NCBI GenBank assembly: GCA_021804705.1
Contig: JAJZHC010000011.1
Location: 1 to 18,181 of the forward strand
Length of the DNA stretch: 18,181 nucleotides
Direction: 5' to 3'
Source: Pseudomonadota bacterium
Lineage (GTDB): Bacteria > Pseudomonadota > Gammaproteobacteria > Burkholderiales > Ferrovaceae
In this document: one piece after another, positions 6,626 to 14,235 of the stretch
Layout: each line of letters starts with the position of its first letter
How positions within the stretch are numbered: the first letter of the stretch is position 1
Made by a program: the position numbers and the translations under genes
The notes under the pieces: generated by a model
What the model was told of the DNA's origin: nothing
Database searches by the model: none
The model's input: only the letters and a program-made list of their open reading frames with translations

Positions 6626-8035
6626 TCATGGATTACTGCGAAACAGTTCGCCAAAAGCCGCTACGGCGACGTCGAAAGACTCATGTTCATACATGCCCTG
6701 GGTGAGGAATTTTTCCATGGAGGGAAAACGGGCAATACCCTCGTCCAGCAGCGGATCGGTGCCATTGACATAGGCCCCGACGCTGATCAGATCACGATTG
6801 CGCTGATAATGAGCGTACAGATGTTTGAAACGCTGCACCAGACCGAAATGTTGCGGCGACACCAGATGGTTCATGGCGCGGCTGATGGAGGATTCAATGT
6901 CGATGGCAGGGTAATGCCCCTGTTCCGCAAGACGCCGCGACAACACGATATGGCCGTCGAGAATCGCGCGCGCGCTGTCCGCGATGGGGTCCTGGGGATC
7001 GTCACCCTCGGTCAGTACCGTGTAGAACGCGGTGATCGATCCGCCGCCCACGGTGCCATTGCCCGCCCTTTCCACCAGTTTGGGTATCTTGGCAAACACC
7101 GAGGGCGGGTAACCCTTGGTAGCCGGGGGCTCGCCGATGGCCAGGGCAATCTCCCGTTGCGCCATGGCATAGCGTGTCAGGGAATCCATGATCAGCAGCA
7201 CGTTTCGGCCCTGATCCCGAAAATATTCAGCGATGGTCGTGGCGTAAGCCGCCCCTTGAAGCCGCATCAGCGGGCTGGTGTCTGCGGGAGCGGCGACCAC
7301 CACCGAACGCGCCAGCCCCTGGGGGCCCAGAATGTCCGTAATGAACTCCAGCACTTCGCGACCCCGTTCGCCGATCAAACCAACCACGATGATATCGGCG
7401 CTGGTATAACGCGCCATCATGCCCAGCAGGACGCTTTTGCCAACCCCGCTGCCCGCAAACAGTCCCATGCGCTGGCCTCGTCCCACCGTCAGCAGGGTAT
7501 TGATGGCACGCACCCCCACATCGAGCGATTCCCGAATGGGCGCGCGATCCAGCGGATTGACCGGGCGGCTTTGCAGCGGCGCGGTCTCTTCTTCCACAAG
7601 CGGCCCCAGGGCATCCAGAGGGCGCCCAGCGCCATCCAGCACGCGCCCCAACAAGGAAGGCCCCACAGGCAAATGACGCACCATGTCGCTGGCGCGACGT
7701 CGGCGCACTTGTGGTTTACCCGAAGAAATGGACCCTTGCACCGGTTCAGCTGGACTGACACGAGCACCGGGAATCAATCCCTGCACGTCGTTTTCTGGCA
7801 TCAAAAATAATCTGTCGCCCGAAAACCCCACGACTTCCGCCTCGACGCGATGGCCCGGCAACTCGATGACGCAGGTGCTGCCCACAGGCATCTTGAGACC
7901 GATCGCTTCCATGACGAGACCCGTCACCCGGGTAAGCTGGCCAGTGACGCGCAAAGGACTGGGCTGCGCCACCACCTCCCTGGCGGTTTCCAGCCCCTCC
8001 AGCCAGGCTTTGAGATGTCGGTTGGGCGCGTTCAT
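6626..8035 (-). CDS. fliI: Flagellum-specific export ATPase FliI
   Basis: FliI hydrolyses ATP at the cytoplasmic face of the export gate, with FliH and FliJ, to promote substrate unfolding and entry. The 469-residue protein has a beta-barrel N-domain (about 25-100), then an Arg-rich linker (RRRRASDMVR, 111-120), as seen in other betaproteobacterial FliI proteins (from memory). The catalytic domain contains Walker A GSGVGKS at residues 195-201, catalytic-region GLIGERGREV, Walker B VLLIMDSLTRYAMAQREIALA, and the downstream EPPATKGYPPSVFAKIPKLVERAGN and LTEGDDPQDPIADSARAILDGHIVLSR. All key motifs are intact. The start overlaps the fliH stop as ATGA. Confidence 0.98.
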   Translation of the reverse strand: MNAPNRHLKAWLEGLETAREVVAQPSPLRVTGQLTRVTGLVMEAIGLKMPVGSTCVIELPGHRVEAEVVGFSGDRLFLMPENDVQGLIPGARVSPAEPVQGSISSGKPQVRRRRASDMVRHLPVGPSLLGRVLDGAGRPLDALGPLVEEETAPLQSRPVNPLDRAPIRESLDVGVRAINTLLTVGRGQRMGLFAGSGVGKSVLLGMMARYTSADIIVVGLIGERGREVLEFITDILGPQGLARSVVVAAPADTSPLMRLQGAAYATTIAEYFRDQGRNVLLIMDSLTRYAMAQREIALAIGEPPATKGYPPSVFAKIPKLVERAGNGTVGGGSITAFYTVLTEGDDPQDPIADSARAILDGHIVLSRRLAEQGHYPAIDIESSISRAMNHLVSPQHFGLVQRFKHLYAHYQRNRDLISVGAYVNGTDPLLDEGIARFPSMEKFLTQGMYEHESFDVAVAAFGELFRSNP

Positions 8036-8661
8036 GATTCCAGCCAGGTGCTGTCCTGCGCAATGTGAGCCACCACTTGCTGCCAGCGCTTGGGCAGGGT
8101 GGCATCGATCTGGCTATGGGCGGTCTCCACCCGGCATCCCCCGCGCATCATCTGCGGTTCTTCAAAGATCTTCCAGCCCGAGTGCGTCAACTGGTCCCCC
8201 ATCCCGGCCCGCACCAGTGCGGCATCTTCGGGGTTCAGGATGAGATGCGCGGCGTGGTTGAAGTGCGGCAGGCTTGCCATGGCCTCGTGAATCACCTTGA
8301 ACAGCAGCTCTGGTTTGACCTGAAGCGCCTGGCGCACCATTTGACGAGTCACTTCCAACGCAAGCTCGAGCAGGGCCTGCACCATCTGCTGATCCACCTG
8401 TTTCAGCTGCGTGTCCAGTTGGGCCATCACTTCAACGATGCGACGAGCCTCTTGCTCCGCCTGCCGCATGCCCTCTGCGTGCCCCGCACGATAGCCCTCC
8501 TCATGCGCCTGCTGGTGCATCTGCTCCAGTTCGGCCGCAGTCGGAAGACTGCTGGCGGACACCTGGTGCGGACGGCCTGGTGAAGCCGCGCCACCAAAGC
8601 TTGGCAGCTCCCAGCGCTGGTAAGCGGTCAACTGTTCCTTCGGGGTATCGAGTTCAGACAT
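8032..8661 (-). CDS. fliH: Flagellar export ATPase regulator FliH
   Basis: FliH dimerises, binds FliI and holds the ATPase at the export gate and C-ring. The 209-residue protein starts MSELDTPKEQLTAYQRWELPSFGG. The N-terminal Trp (W17) segment resembles the FlhA/FliN-contact region of FliH. A GxxxG run (EEGYRAGHAEGMRQ, G56, G60, G64) leads into a helical coiled-coil stretch. The C-terminal domain then shows LALEVTRQMVRQALQVKPELL, LILNPEDAALV and GGCRVETAHSQIDATLPKRW, as in the family. I use the ATG at 8661, which overlaps the fliG stop by eight bases; an ORF extension to 8691 lies wholly inside fliG. Its stop overlaps the fliI start. Confidence 0.95.
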   Translation of the reverse strand: MSELDTPKEQLTAYQRWELPSFGGAASPGRPHQVSASSLPTAAELEQMHQQAHEEGYRAGHAEGMRQAEQEARRIVEVMAQLDTQLKQVDQQMVQALLELALEVTRQMVRQALQVKPELLFKVIHEAMASLPHFNHAAHLILNPEDAALVRAGMGDQLTHSGWKIFEEPQMMRGGCRVETAHSQIDATLPKRWQQVVAHIAQDSTWLES

Positions 8662-9649
8662 AGGCTTCGTCCGCCTTGCCGCCCATGGCAATCTGTCCTT
8701 CGTCAGCCATGCGTCTGACGATCTTGAGGATTTCCTTCTGCTCGGCTTCCACTTCGCTCAAGCGGACCGGACCCTTGGCATCCAGGTCTTCACGCATCAT
8801 TTCTGCTGCACGCTGGGACATGTTCTTGAAAATCTTCTCGCGCAATTCCGGGCTTGCCCCCTTGAGCGCCACGATCAGGGACTCGGACTGGATTTCGCGC
8901 AAAATGAGCTGGATGCCGCGATCATCAATGTCGATCAGGTTGTCAAATACGAACATCTCATCAATGATCTTCTGCGCGAGGTCGGGGTCGTAGCCCCGCA
9001 CGGCCTCGATAACCGAACCCTCCAGCGCGCCGCCCATGAAATTGAGGATGGCTGCAGCAGCGCGCGAACCGCCCTTGATTCTTTTCTTGGCAGCAGCATT
9101 GCCGGTCAGAAGCTTGGTCAGCACGTCGTTGAGTTCTTTGAGCGCCACGGGCTGCACCCCGTCCAGGGTGGCGATGCGCAGGATGACATCATTGCGGGTA
9201 CGCTCTGTAAGGCTTTCCAACACCTCCGCGCACAAATCAGGCTCAAGATGCACCAGAATCGTGGCAATGATCTGTGCGTGCTCGCCCCCGATCAGCTCGG
9301 CAATGGAAGCTGCATCCATCCATTTCAGGCTTTCGATGCCGCTGGTGTCACCCCCGTGCAGAATGCGGTCGATCAGCCCGGCCGCCTTGTCATCTCCCAG
9401 GGCGCGCGTGAGCATGTTGCGAATGTAATCCGACGAGTTCATGCCGATGGTCGTTTTTCTGGAGGCCAGTTGATGGAACTCCTCGAACACGCCGGAAATT
9501 TCACTGCGGGTCAACCCTTTCAAGGCGACCATGGCGGCACTGATCTTCTGCACTTCCTTGGGTTCCAGATGCTTCAGCACTTCGGCTGCCTCGTTCTCGC
9601 CAATGGTCATCAGCAGGATGGCGCTCTTGTTGACCCCGGCGTCACTCAT
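8654..9649 (-). CDS. fliG: Flagellar motor switch protein FliG
   Basis: FliG is the rotor protein that bridges FliF and FliM and takes torque from the stator. The 331-residue protein has the N-domain (SAILLMTIGENEAAEVLKHLEP), the middle domain with EHAQIIATILVHLEP (123-137), and the C-terminal torque domain with IDDRGIQLILREIQSESLIVALKGA. Charged residues known for torque in E. coli align here with K263, R280, E287/D288 and R296, so the rotor face is conserved. The usual EHPQ motif of the middle domain reads EHAQ. I use the ATG at 9649 (MSDAGVNKSAI), overlapping the fliF end by eight bases; the ORF extension to 9778 is inside fliF in another frame. GGTGG upstream may serve as its ribosome binding site. 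Confidence 0.98.
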   Translation of the reverse strand: MSDAGVNKSAILLMTIGENEAAEVLKHLEPKEVQKISAAMVALKGLTRSEISGVFEEFHQLASRKTTIGMNSSDYIRNMLTRALGDDKAAGLIDRILHGGDTSGIESLKWMDAASIAELIGGEHAQIIATILVHLEPDLCAEVLESLTERTRNDVILRIATLDGVQPVALKELNDVLTKLLTGNAAAKKRIKGGSRAAAAILNFMGGALEGSVIEAVRGYDPDLAQKIIDEMFVFDNLIDIDDRGIQLILREIQSESLIVALKGASPELREKIFKNMSQRAAEMMREDLDAKGPVRLSEVEAEQKEILKIVRRMADEGQIAMGGKADEAYV

Positions 9650-11321
9650 TGCCCGCCACCCATTCCTTGACCACGGAGGCGACGATCTTGGGGTCCTGCT
9701 GTGCCAGCTGTTTGGCCGTTCCGAGATTGGATTCATATGAGGCGGCGGCATATGGGGCTTGCGCCATGTCCTCGCCATTCATGGCCGGCCCCTCATTTCT
9801 GGCCGCGCGCGCTGCAGGCACGGTCGCCAGCACCCGGGTGAGATTCCTGAACGCCGGCCGGATAACCCCCAGCAACAGGAACAGGGTCACTCCTGCAATG
9901 GCAGCATACTTCAGACCCTCCCTGACCATGGACAGGGTTTCAGGCTGCTTCCACAGAGGCACTTCAGCCAGGATTTCCTTCTGCTCGTCAAAGGGGCTGT
10001 TGAGCAGGCTCAAGGTATCTCCGCGTTTTTCATCAAAACCCACTGAATCCTTGACCAGGGTGGTGATTTGCGTTTTTTCGCCGTCACTCAGGGGCCGCGT
10101 GCTGATCTTGCCGGCACTATCCGTAATCGTGCGATTGTTCAGCACGACGGCCACGGAAAGCCGGCGAATGGCGCCCACTGGCAGTTTGGTGTGGCTGATG
10201 GTGCGATCCACCTGGAAATTGGTGGTCGATTCCTTGCGTGTGCTGAGCGTTTCCTGAAGCGTCGTTGCTGCAGTCGGAGCGGGGGCAGCCGGTGCATTTT
10301 TGGCGGCGGCCGGGGGGGCAGCGGTCGGCGGGGTAGTCAAGGGCGCCGTAGCCGGCACTGGGGGCTGATTGGTCAGCGCGCCGGGAATGCCGGTAGCCTG
10401 CTGGGCCCCTGCGGGGCTGCTGGTTTCCAGCGTTTGCTGGCTCAGGACGGCAGCTTGGTTGGGTGGCTGGTTGGGTTTGTAGGTTTCAGCCGTCTGTTCG
10501 GCCTGGGTAAAGTCGATATCAGCCGTCACCTGGGCGCGCACGTTTTTGGCGCCGACCAGGGGGGCCACCATGTCCTCGATGCGCTTGCTGAAATCCTGCT
10601 CGACCTGATGCACATACTTGAGCTGGCTGGCATCCAGAAGCACGCCATTGCCACTTTCCGAGGGGGCCGAGAGCAGGGTGCCGCTCTGGTCGACCACGGT
10701 GACGTTTTTGGCCGGCATGTTGGGTACGCTGCTGGAGATGAGATGCACCACGGCATTCACCTGCCCGGCATCCAGCGTCCGTCCGGGATACAGGGCCAGC
10801 ACCACGGAAGCGCTTGGGCTTTGCTGGTCTTTGACGAATACGGTGGGCTTGGGAATGGCCAGATGGATGCGCGCCGACTGGACTGACGCCAGGGTTTGCA
10901 CGGAACGCGCCAGTTCTCCTTCCAGGGCACGCTTGTAATTGACCTGCTCGAGAAATTCGCTGGTGCCAAATTTCTGGTTTTCCATCAACTCGAAGCCCAC
11001 GGTGCCCCCTTTGGGCAGCCCCTGTGACGCCAAGCGCAGCCGCATTTCATGGACCTGGTTGGCAGGCACCAGCAACGCCCCGCCCCCCTCGGCAAACTTG
11101 TAAGGCACGTTCATCTGCTGCAGGGAGTCGATGATGGCCCCGCCATCCCGATCGGAAAGGTTGCTATACAACACGCGGTAATCTGGTGTGGATCCCCAAA
11201 GCCACATGCCTACCGCCACAGCGATCAGGGCAGCCACGGCCATGATCAAGCCCATTTTTTGCTGGCCGGACAATTGGCCCAGCGAGCGCGCCAAGGGGGA
11301 AGCGGAGTTATTTTCTGCCAT
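9642..11321 (-). CDS. fliF: Flagellar MS-ring protein FliF
   Basis: FliF builds the MS ring in the inner membrane, the base for rod, export gate and C-ring. The 559-residue protein has a transmembrane helix at about 24-42. The periplasmic ring-building motifs follow (YRVLYSNLSDRDGGAIIDSLQQMNVPYK; QVNYKRALEGELARSVQTLASVQSARIHLAIPKPTVF; QSPSASVVLALYPGRTLDAGQVNAVVHLISSSVP). A Pro/Ala-rich loop lies at 304-353, where FliF proteins vary, then the VDRTISHTKLPVGAIRRLSVAVVLN strand. A second transmembrane helix is at about 472-488. The C-terminal FliG-binding tail QLAQQDPKIVASVVKEWV closes the protein. It is the first gene of the minus-strand run and is divergent from fliE. Ribosome binding site is weak. 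Confidence 0.98.
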   Translation of the reverse strand: MAENNSASPLARSLGQLSGQQKMGLIMAVAALIAVAVGMWLWGSTPDYRVLYSNLSDRDGGAIIDSLQQMNVPYKFAEGGGALLVPANQVHEMRLRLASQGLPKGGTVGFELMENQKFGTSEFLEQVNYKRALEGELARSVQTLASVQSARIHLAIPKPTVFVKDQQSPSASVVLALYPGRTLDAGQVNAVVHLISSSVPNMPAKNVTVVDQSGTLLSAPSESGNGVLLDASQLKYVHQVEQDFSKRIEDMVAPLVGAKNVRAQVTADIDFTQAEQTAETYKPNQPPNQAAVLSQQTLETSSPAGAQQATGIPGALTNQPPVPATAPLTTPPTAAPPAAAKNAPAAPAPTAATTLQETLSTRKESTTNFQVDRTISHTKLPVGAIRRLSVAVVLNNRTITDSAGKISTRPLSDGEKTQITTLVKDSVGFDEKRGDTLSLLNSPFDEQKEILAEVPLWKQPETLSMVREGLKYAAIAGVTLFLLLGVIRPAFRNLTRVLATVPAARAARNEGPAMNGEDMAQAPYAAASYESNLGTAKQLAQQDPKIVASVVKEWVAGNE

Positions 11322-11484
11322 GTCTTCAGCTTTGGTTCAATACGTCCTGGAACTGCATCAGGCCCATTATCTCCGTGACCTTGGGGACTATTGGCCTGAA
11401 CAGGGGGGGAATCCGCAGGCTATTCCCGAATTGATCCTGCTGGCGCGGGTGATAAGGTGTCTGCATTATTTGCGGAGACCACCC
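11322..11484. promoter_or_regulatory. Divergent fliF/fliE intergenic region with weak promoter candidates
   Basis: This 163 bp spacer must hold promoters for both fliE (+) and the fliF operon (-). On the minus strand GATAAT at 11366-11371 is one base off a sigma-70 -10 box, but no good -35 box lies 16-18 bases upstream. On the plus strand GGTGATAA at 11448-11455 resembles the sigma-28 -10 box GCCGATAA (6 of 8) without a TAAA at the right distance. I see no sigma-54 GG-N10-GC element. GGAG at 11474-11477 is the fliE ribosome binding site, seven bases before its ATG. Confidence 0.35.
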
Positions 11485-11811
11485 ATGAACGTACCTGCAA
11501 TTGATGGCCTCCTGGCCCAGATGCGCGCCGCCATGGTTGCTGCCCAAGGCAGCGCTGCCCCAGCCTCTTCTCCTGCCGCAGGAGGAGGGCCTGATTTTGC
11601 CAGCGCCCTGAAGGCATCCCTGGACCAGGTGGCCCAGGTGCAAAACCAGGCGGAAGGGCTGGAACAGCGCTTTACGCTGGGCGACCCCCAGGTCAGCCTC
11701 AGTGATGCCATGATTGGCATGCAGAAAGCCAACATTGCGCTGCAAACTACGGTTCAGGTACGCAACAAGGTCGTTGCGGCCTACAATGACATCATGAACA
11801 TGCAGGTGTGA
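11485..11811 (+). CDS. fliE: Flagellar hook-basal body complex protein FliE
   Basis: FliE is the small exported protein that links the MS ring to the proximal rod. The 108-residue protein starts MNVPAIDGLLAQMRAAMVAAQG, then an Ala/Ser/Pro-rich linker. The conserved FliE C-terminal half follows: FASALKASLDQVAQVQNQAEGLEQRFTLGDPQVSLSDAMIGMQKANIALQTTVQVRNKVVAAYNDIMNMQV. The ATG at 11485 has GGAG seven bases upstream. The reading frame is open further upstream to 11188, but that stretch is antisense to fliF and is not family-like. It stands alone on the plus strand: divergent from fliF and convergent with ycgR with 28 bp between stops. Confidence 0.97.
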   Translation: MNVPAIDGLLAQMRAAMVAAQGSAAPASSPAAGGGPDFASALKASLDQVAQVQNQAEGLEQRFTLGDPQVSLSDAMIGMQKANIALQTTVQVRNKVVAAYNDIMNMQV

Positions 11812-11839
11812 TGTCGGTAGAACCATGGCCCTTTGCCTT

Positions 11840-12583
11840 CTAGAGGAGGTTGGCCTTCTGTTGCTGGGTAATATAGCGCTGCAGCAAAATCCCCAACTTG
11901 CCGTCCAGGTCCGTAAACCCGCAACCCGCACAACCCCGCCCACCCCCGGATTGCAGGCGGGTCACTGAAATGTACCGGACCTGGATTCCTACCGTCAGCT
12001 CGTGGTCCTCATCCAGCCGGATCCTGCACCCTGGAATGATTTTTCCGGGCAGGAGGTCAGGGTCGTTTTCCTCGCAGTACAGGGCAATGCCCCCGCGGCT
12101 GATATCCCTGACCGACAACTCGCGCTGGCGTGGTGGATCGCCACCCAGGGGCACGATGCATTTGAGCGCTCCTGCGGGCAGGAACAGCCTGAAGTAATCC
12201 CGGCGCTGGATGCGCAACAAGTAATCCGGAAGGGGAAGATAAAACGCTTCCAGGTTATCCAGTTGGGTCAACTCCAGCTGCTCCACCTCGAACTGCACTT
12301 TGGCCTGATGATGCGAGCTCACGAAGATGCAGTGCTCATTTTTTGCCACTTGCACATTTTCATCGTGATTTTGCGAGGCATCCAGCCACACCCCCTCTTC
12401 ATCCACCCCGATGACCGAGGTCAAAATGAACTGACGACGCTTGTCGTAGTAGAGAGCGGCGCGCGCAGAATTCTTTTCGATATCGCGAAGAATGAAATAA
12501 ATCTCCCGGGGGGATTGAACCTCAAATTGTTCTTCATCGCCCCCGGGGAACAGCTCGATCGTCAGTGATACATCGTTGCTCAT
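11840..12583 (-). CDS. ycgR: YcgR-type PilZ c-di-GMP flagellar brake protein
   Basis: YcgR proteins bind cyclic-di-GMP and slow or bias the flagellar motor by contact with FliG, FliM or MotA. The 247-residue protein has a YcgR N-domain (about 15-115) and a PilZ domain (about 120-240). The PilZ domain shows the two c-di-GMP motifs: RxxxR as RDYFR at 128-132, and DxSxxG as DISRGG at 160-165. Near the end is GCAGCGFTDLD, giving a CxxC pair (C218, C221). The start overlaps the stop of the FlhB-like gene as ATGA, so it is likely co-translated in the flaG-fliD operon. Whether it acts on the motor is inferred from family and context. It converges on fliE. Confidence 0.92.
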   Translation of the reverse strand: MSNDVSLTIELFPGGDEEQFEVQSPREIYFILRDIEKNSARAALYYDKRRQFILTSVIGVDEEGVWLDASQNHDENVQVAKNEHCIFVSSHHQAKVQFEVEQLELTQLDNLEAFYLPLPDYLLRIQRRDYFRLFLPAGALKCIVPLGGDPPRQRELSVRDISRGGIALYCEENDPDLLPGKIIPGCRIRLDEDHELTVGIQVRYISVTRLQSGGGRGCAGCGFTDLDGKLGILLQRYITQQQKANLL

Positions 12584-12876
12584 GGCCTGGGTTTCTCATC
12601 TGCGGAAGATGCTCCGCGCTCCAGACGATACAGCCAAGCCAGCAATTCGGCAACGGCCAGGTAAAGTTGCGGGGGAATGCTCTGGTCCAGCTCCACTTGC
12701 ATGAGCAGGCCCACCAGTTCTTCGGATTCGTGCACGAATACCCCATGCTCGCGGGCACGCTCGATAATGGCTTGGGCGAGCAGCCCTCGTCCTTTAGCCA
12801 CCACGCGCGGTGCGCTGTCATGACCCTGATAGGCCAGGGCCACTGCGGTTTGACGCTTCTGGTCAGGAGGGTTCAT
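12580..12876 (-). CDS. FlhB C-terminal-domain-like protein (FhlB-type)
   Basis: The 98-residue protein matches only the cytoplasmic C-terminal domain of FlhB/YscU export switch proteins: TAVALAYQGHDSAPRVVAKGRGLLAQAIIERAREHGVFVHE, then LVGLLMQVELDQSIPPQLYLAVAELLAWLYRLE. It has no membrane segments. The autocleavage motif NPTH, which in FlhB precedes AVAL, is absent; the aligned residues read KRQT. Such stand-alone proteins are known beside FliK-like genes in proteobacteria and are usually named FhlB or EscU/YscU/HrcU family; their role is not settled. The ATG at 12876 overlaps the fliK-like gene by 14 bp, with GGTGG about six bases upstream; a GTG at 12894 is the alternative start. It overlaps ycgR by four bases. 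Confidence 0.88.
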   Translation of the reverse strand: MNPPDQKRQTAVALAYQGHDSAPRVVAKGRGLLAQAIIERAREHGVFVHESEELVGLLMQVELDQSIPPQLYLAVAELLAWLYRLERGASSADEKPRP

Positions 12877-13900
12877 GTTGTACCACCAGGGCACTATGGA
12901 CCTTGAGCCCGGCCTCGGTCAGCGCCGAGACGAGATGCGAGCTGGCGCTACCCAGCAGCGCCCGGGTCTGAGGCGAGCTGGCATCGAGTGTCAGGCTCAT
13001 GCCGCTTTGGGTCAGCCGCACCTGTGCCGTAACGGATCCCAACGCGGGCAACTCCAACTGGAGGGAGGTGGCCCAGGTTCGCTCCTGCCCGGTCTCTGGG
13101 GCCTGACTTTGTTGCCCGGGTTCCTGCCAGATCTGCCATTGCAGGGGCTGGTTCTGAAACACCTGACCCTGCCACAGGATCTGCCCGGTTTCCAGCGTAC
13201 TGAGTTGCTGCTGGACGAGGGCCTGCAAATGCGGGGGAATGGTCATGCTCACGGGTTGCGATGATGGCACGGCAACTTCTGATGCCATCAGCATGGCGGG
13301 GTCGGCAGCCGGTTTTGTTGCGGCCAGCACAGGCTGGTTTTGCGGCTCCTGCAGCAGTTGTGTGGTGGTGCGCGCCCCTTCCACCCACTGGGCCTGGTGT
13401 GCCTCATAGAACAACCCACTGTTGTTGATGGCTTCGCGCAACAGGTTGGCCAGGGGTTGCGTCTGGGGGGGCTCTGCAGTTGTCACGAGTGGCGGCTTCG
13501 GTGCCGCGCCCACTGAGGCCTTTTCAGGTTGCTGCTGCGACAGGGCAGAGAGCATGCGTGCCGTCGTGCTCAATTGCTGCGATGTGGACAGGGGATTGGA
13601 CGAAGCCACCATGCTGAAGGTGAGGCGGGGCTGAAGCGAGAGCACCTGAAGTTCCACCGTGTCCCCCGCATGCACCATGGCAGGAAGCTTCATTTGCACC
13701 AGCTGGTTGGCTACCCGGACCGTGAAAAGCCCGGGGGAGACTTCTGCCAGTACGGCCCCCTGCAGTTTCTGACCCTGCAGCAGGGAAGATGCCAACCCCC
13801 CCTGAGTGGGCGTCGGTGCAGGGTCAGTGGCTGCTACGGGGAGCGTTTCCCTGGAAAGCGCGTAGGCCTTCAGTGCACTGAGGATTTCCGTAGGGATCAT
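12863..13900 (-). CDS. Second FliK-like flagellar hook-length control protein
   Basis: The 345-residue protein begins MIPTEILSALKAYALSRETL. An N-terminal beta-rich stretch (about 40-100: LLQGQKLQGAVLAEVSPGLFTVRVANQLVQMKLPAMVHAGDTVELQVL) leads to the motif ANLLREAINNSGLFYEAHQAQWV (151-173). Gln/Pro-rich linkers and a C-terminal hook-length-type domain follow (278-340: TSLQLELPALGSVTAQVRLTQSGMSLTLDASSPQTRALLGSASSHLVSALTEAGLKVHSALV). This layout fits the FliK-like proteins found with FlhB-like genes in beta/gammaproteobacteria, distinct from the classical FliK at 5003-6133. Its exact role is unproven; ruler function is an inference. It starts five bases after the fliT stop. Confidence 0.88.
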   Translation of the reverse strand: MIPTEILSALKAYALSRETLPVAATDPAPTPTQGGLASSLLQGQKLQGAVLAEVSPGLFTVRVANQLVQMKLPAMVHAGDTVELQVLSLQPRLTFSMVASSNPLSTSQQLSTTARMLSALSQQQPEKASVGAAPKPPLVTTAEPPQTQPLANLLREAINNSGLFYEAHQAQWVEGARTTTQLLQEPQNQPVLAATKPAADPAMLMASEVAVPSSQPVSMTIPPHLQALVQQQLSTLETGQILWQGQVFQNQPLQWQIWQEPGQQSQAPETGQERTWATSLQLELPALGSVTAQVRLTQSGMSLTLDASSPQTRALLGSASSHLVSALTEAGLKVHSALVVQHEPS

Positions 13901-13905
13901 GCATT

Positions 13906-14229
13906 TCAGCCCCCCGCGTAAGCACGCCGCACCTGTTGTTCCTGGCGGGTGGTGTGCATGACGCGTTGCAGCTGTTCCATCCAGGACTGCGTATGACTGC
14001 GAATGACGGCATCATCTGCGAGCATCTTACGAATGAGCGCGGCTTTGTGCTTTCTGGTGTCTTCCTCAACCAGTACGGTTTGCGCGTCTGCACCCTTCAT
14101 GATTTCCACGCGCTGACGGCATTGCATTTCCAGATCCATGAGATGATCCCACTGGCCCTGCGCGGCAGCTGCGCGCATCTGCCCCATCAAGTCTGAAAGA
14201 AATTCGTAGTTTTCGATCACTGGATTCAA
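13906..14229 (-). CDS. fliT: Flagellar protein FliT (FliD export chaperone)
   Basis: FliT is the cytosolic export chaperone for the cap protein FliD. The 107-residue protein is nearly all helix: NPVIENYEFLSDLMGQMRAAAAQGQWDHLMDLEMQCRQRVEIMKG, then EDTRKHKAALIRKMLADDAVIRSHTQSWMEQLQRVM. Size and helical make-up fit the family, whose sequence is weakly conserved; position right after fliS supports it. The likely start is a TTG at 14229, because AAGGTGA on the minus strand (14236-14242) lies six bases upstream and the codon sits six bases past the fliS stop. A GTG three codons later (14220) is a weaker choice. Confidence 0.87.
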   Translation of the reverse strand: MNPVIENYEFLSDLMGQMRAAAAQGQWDHLMDLEMQCRQRVEIMKGADAQTVLVEEDTRKHKAALIRKMLADDAVIRSHTQSWMEQLQRVMHTTRQEQQVRRAYAGG

Positions 14230-14235
14230 GAAAGG

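Noticed and set aside
6602..7810. 402-codon plus-strand open frame opposite fliI
   Set aside because: It is His/Gln/Arg-rich shadow coding opposite the fully conserved fliI; no family resemblance.
11448..11455. Possible sigma-28 -10 box (GGTGATAA) upstream of fliE
   Set aside because: No TAAA-like -35 element lies about 15 bases upstream; kept only as a weak note in the intergenic entry.
11812..11839. Possible bidirectional terminator between fliE and ycgR
   Set aside because: Only short, imperfect self-complementarity and no T-run is visible in these 28 bases.
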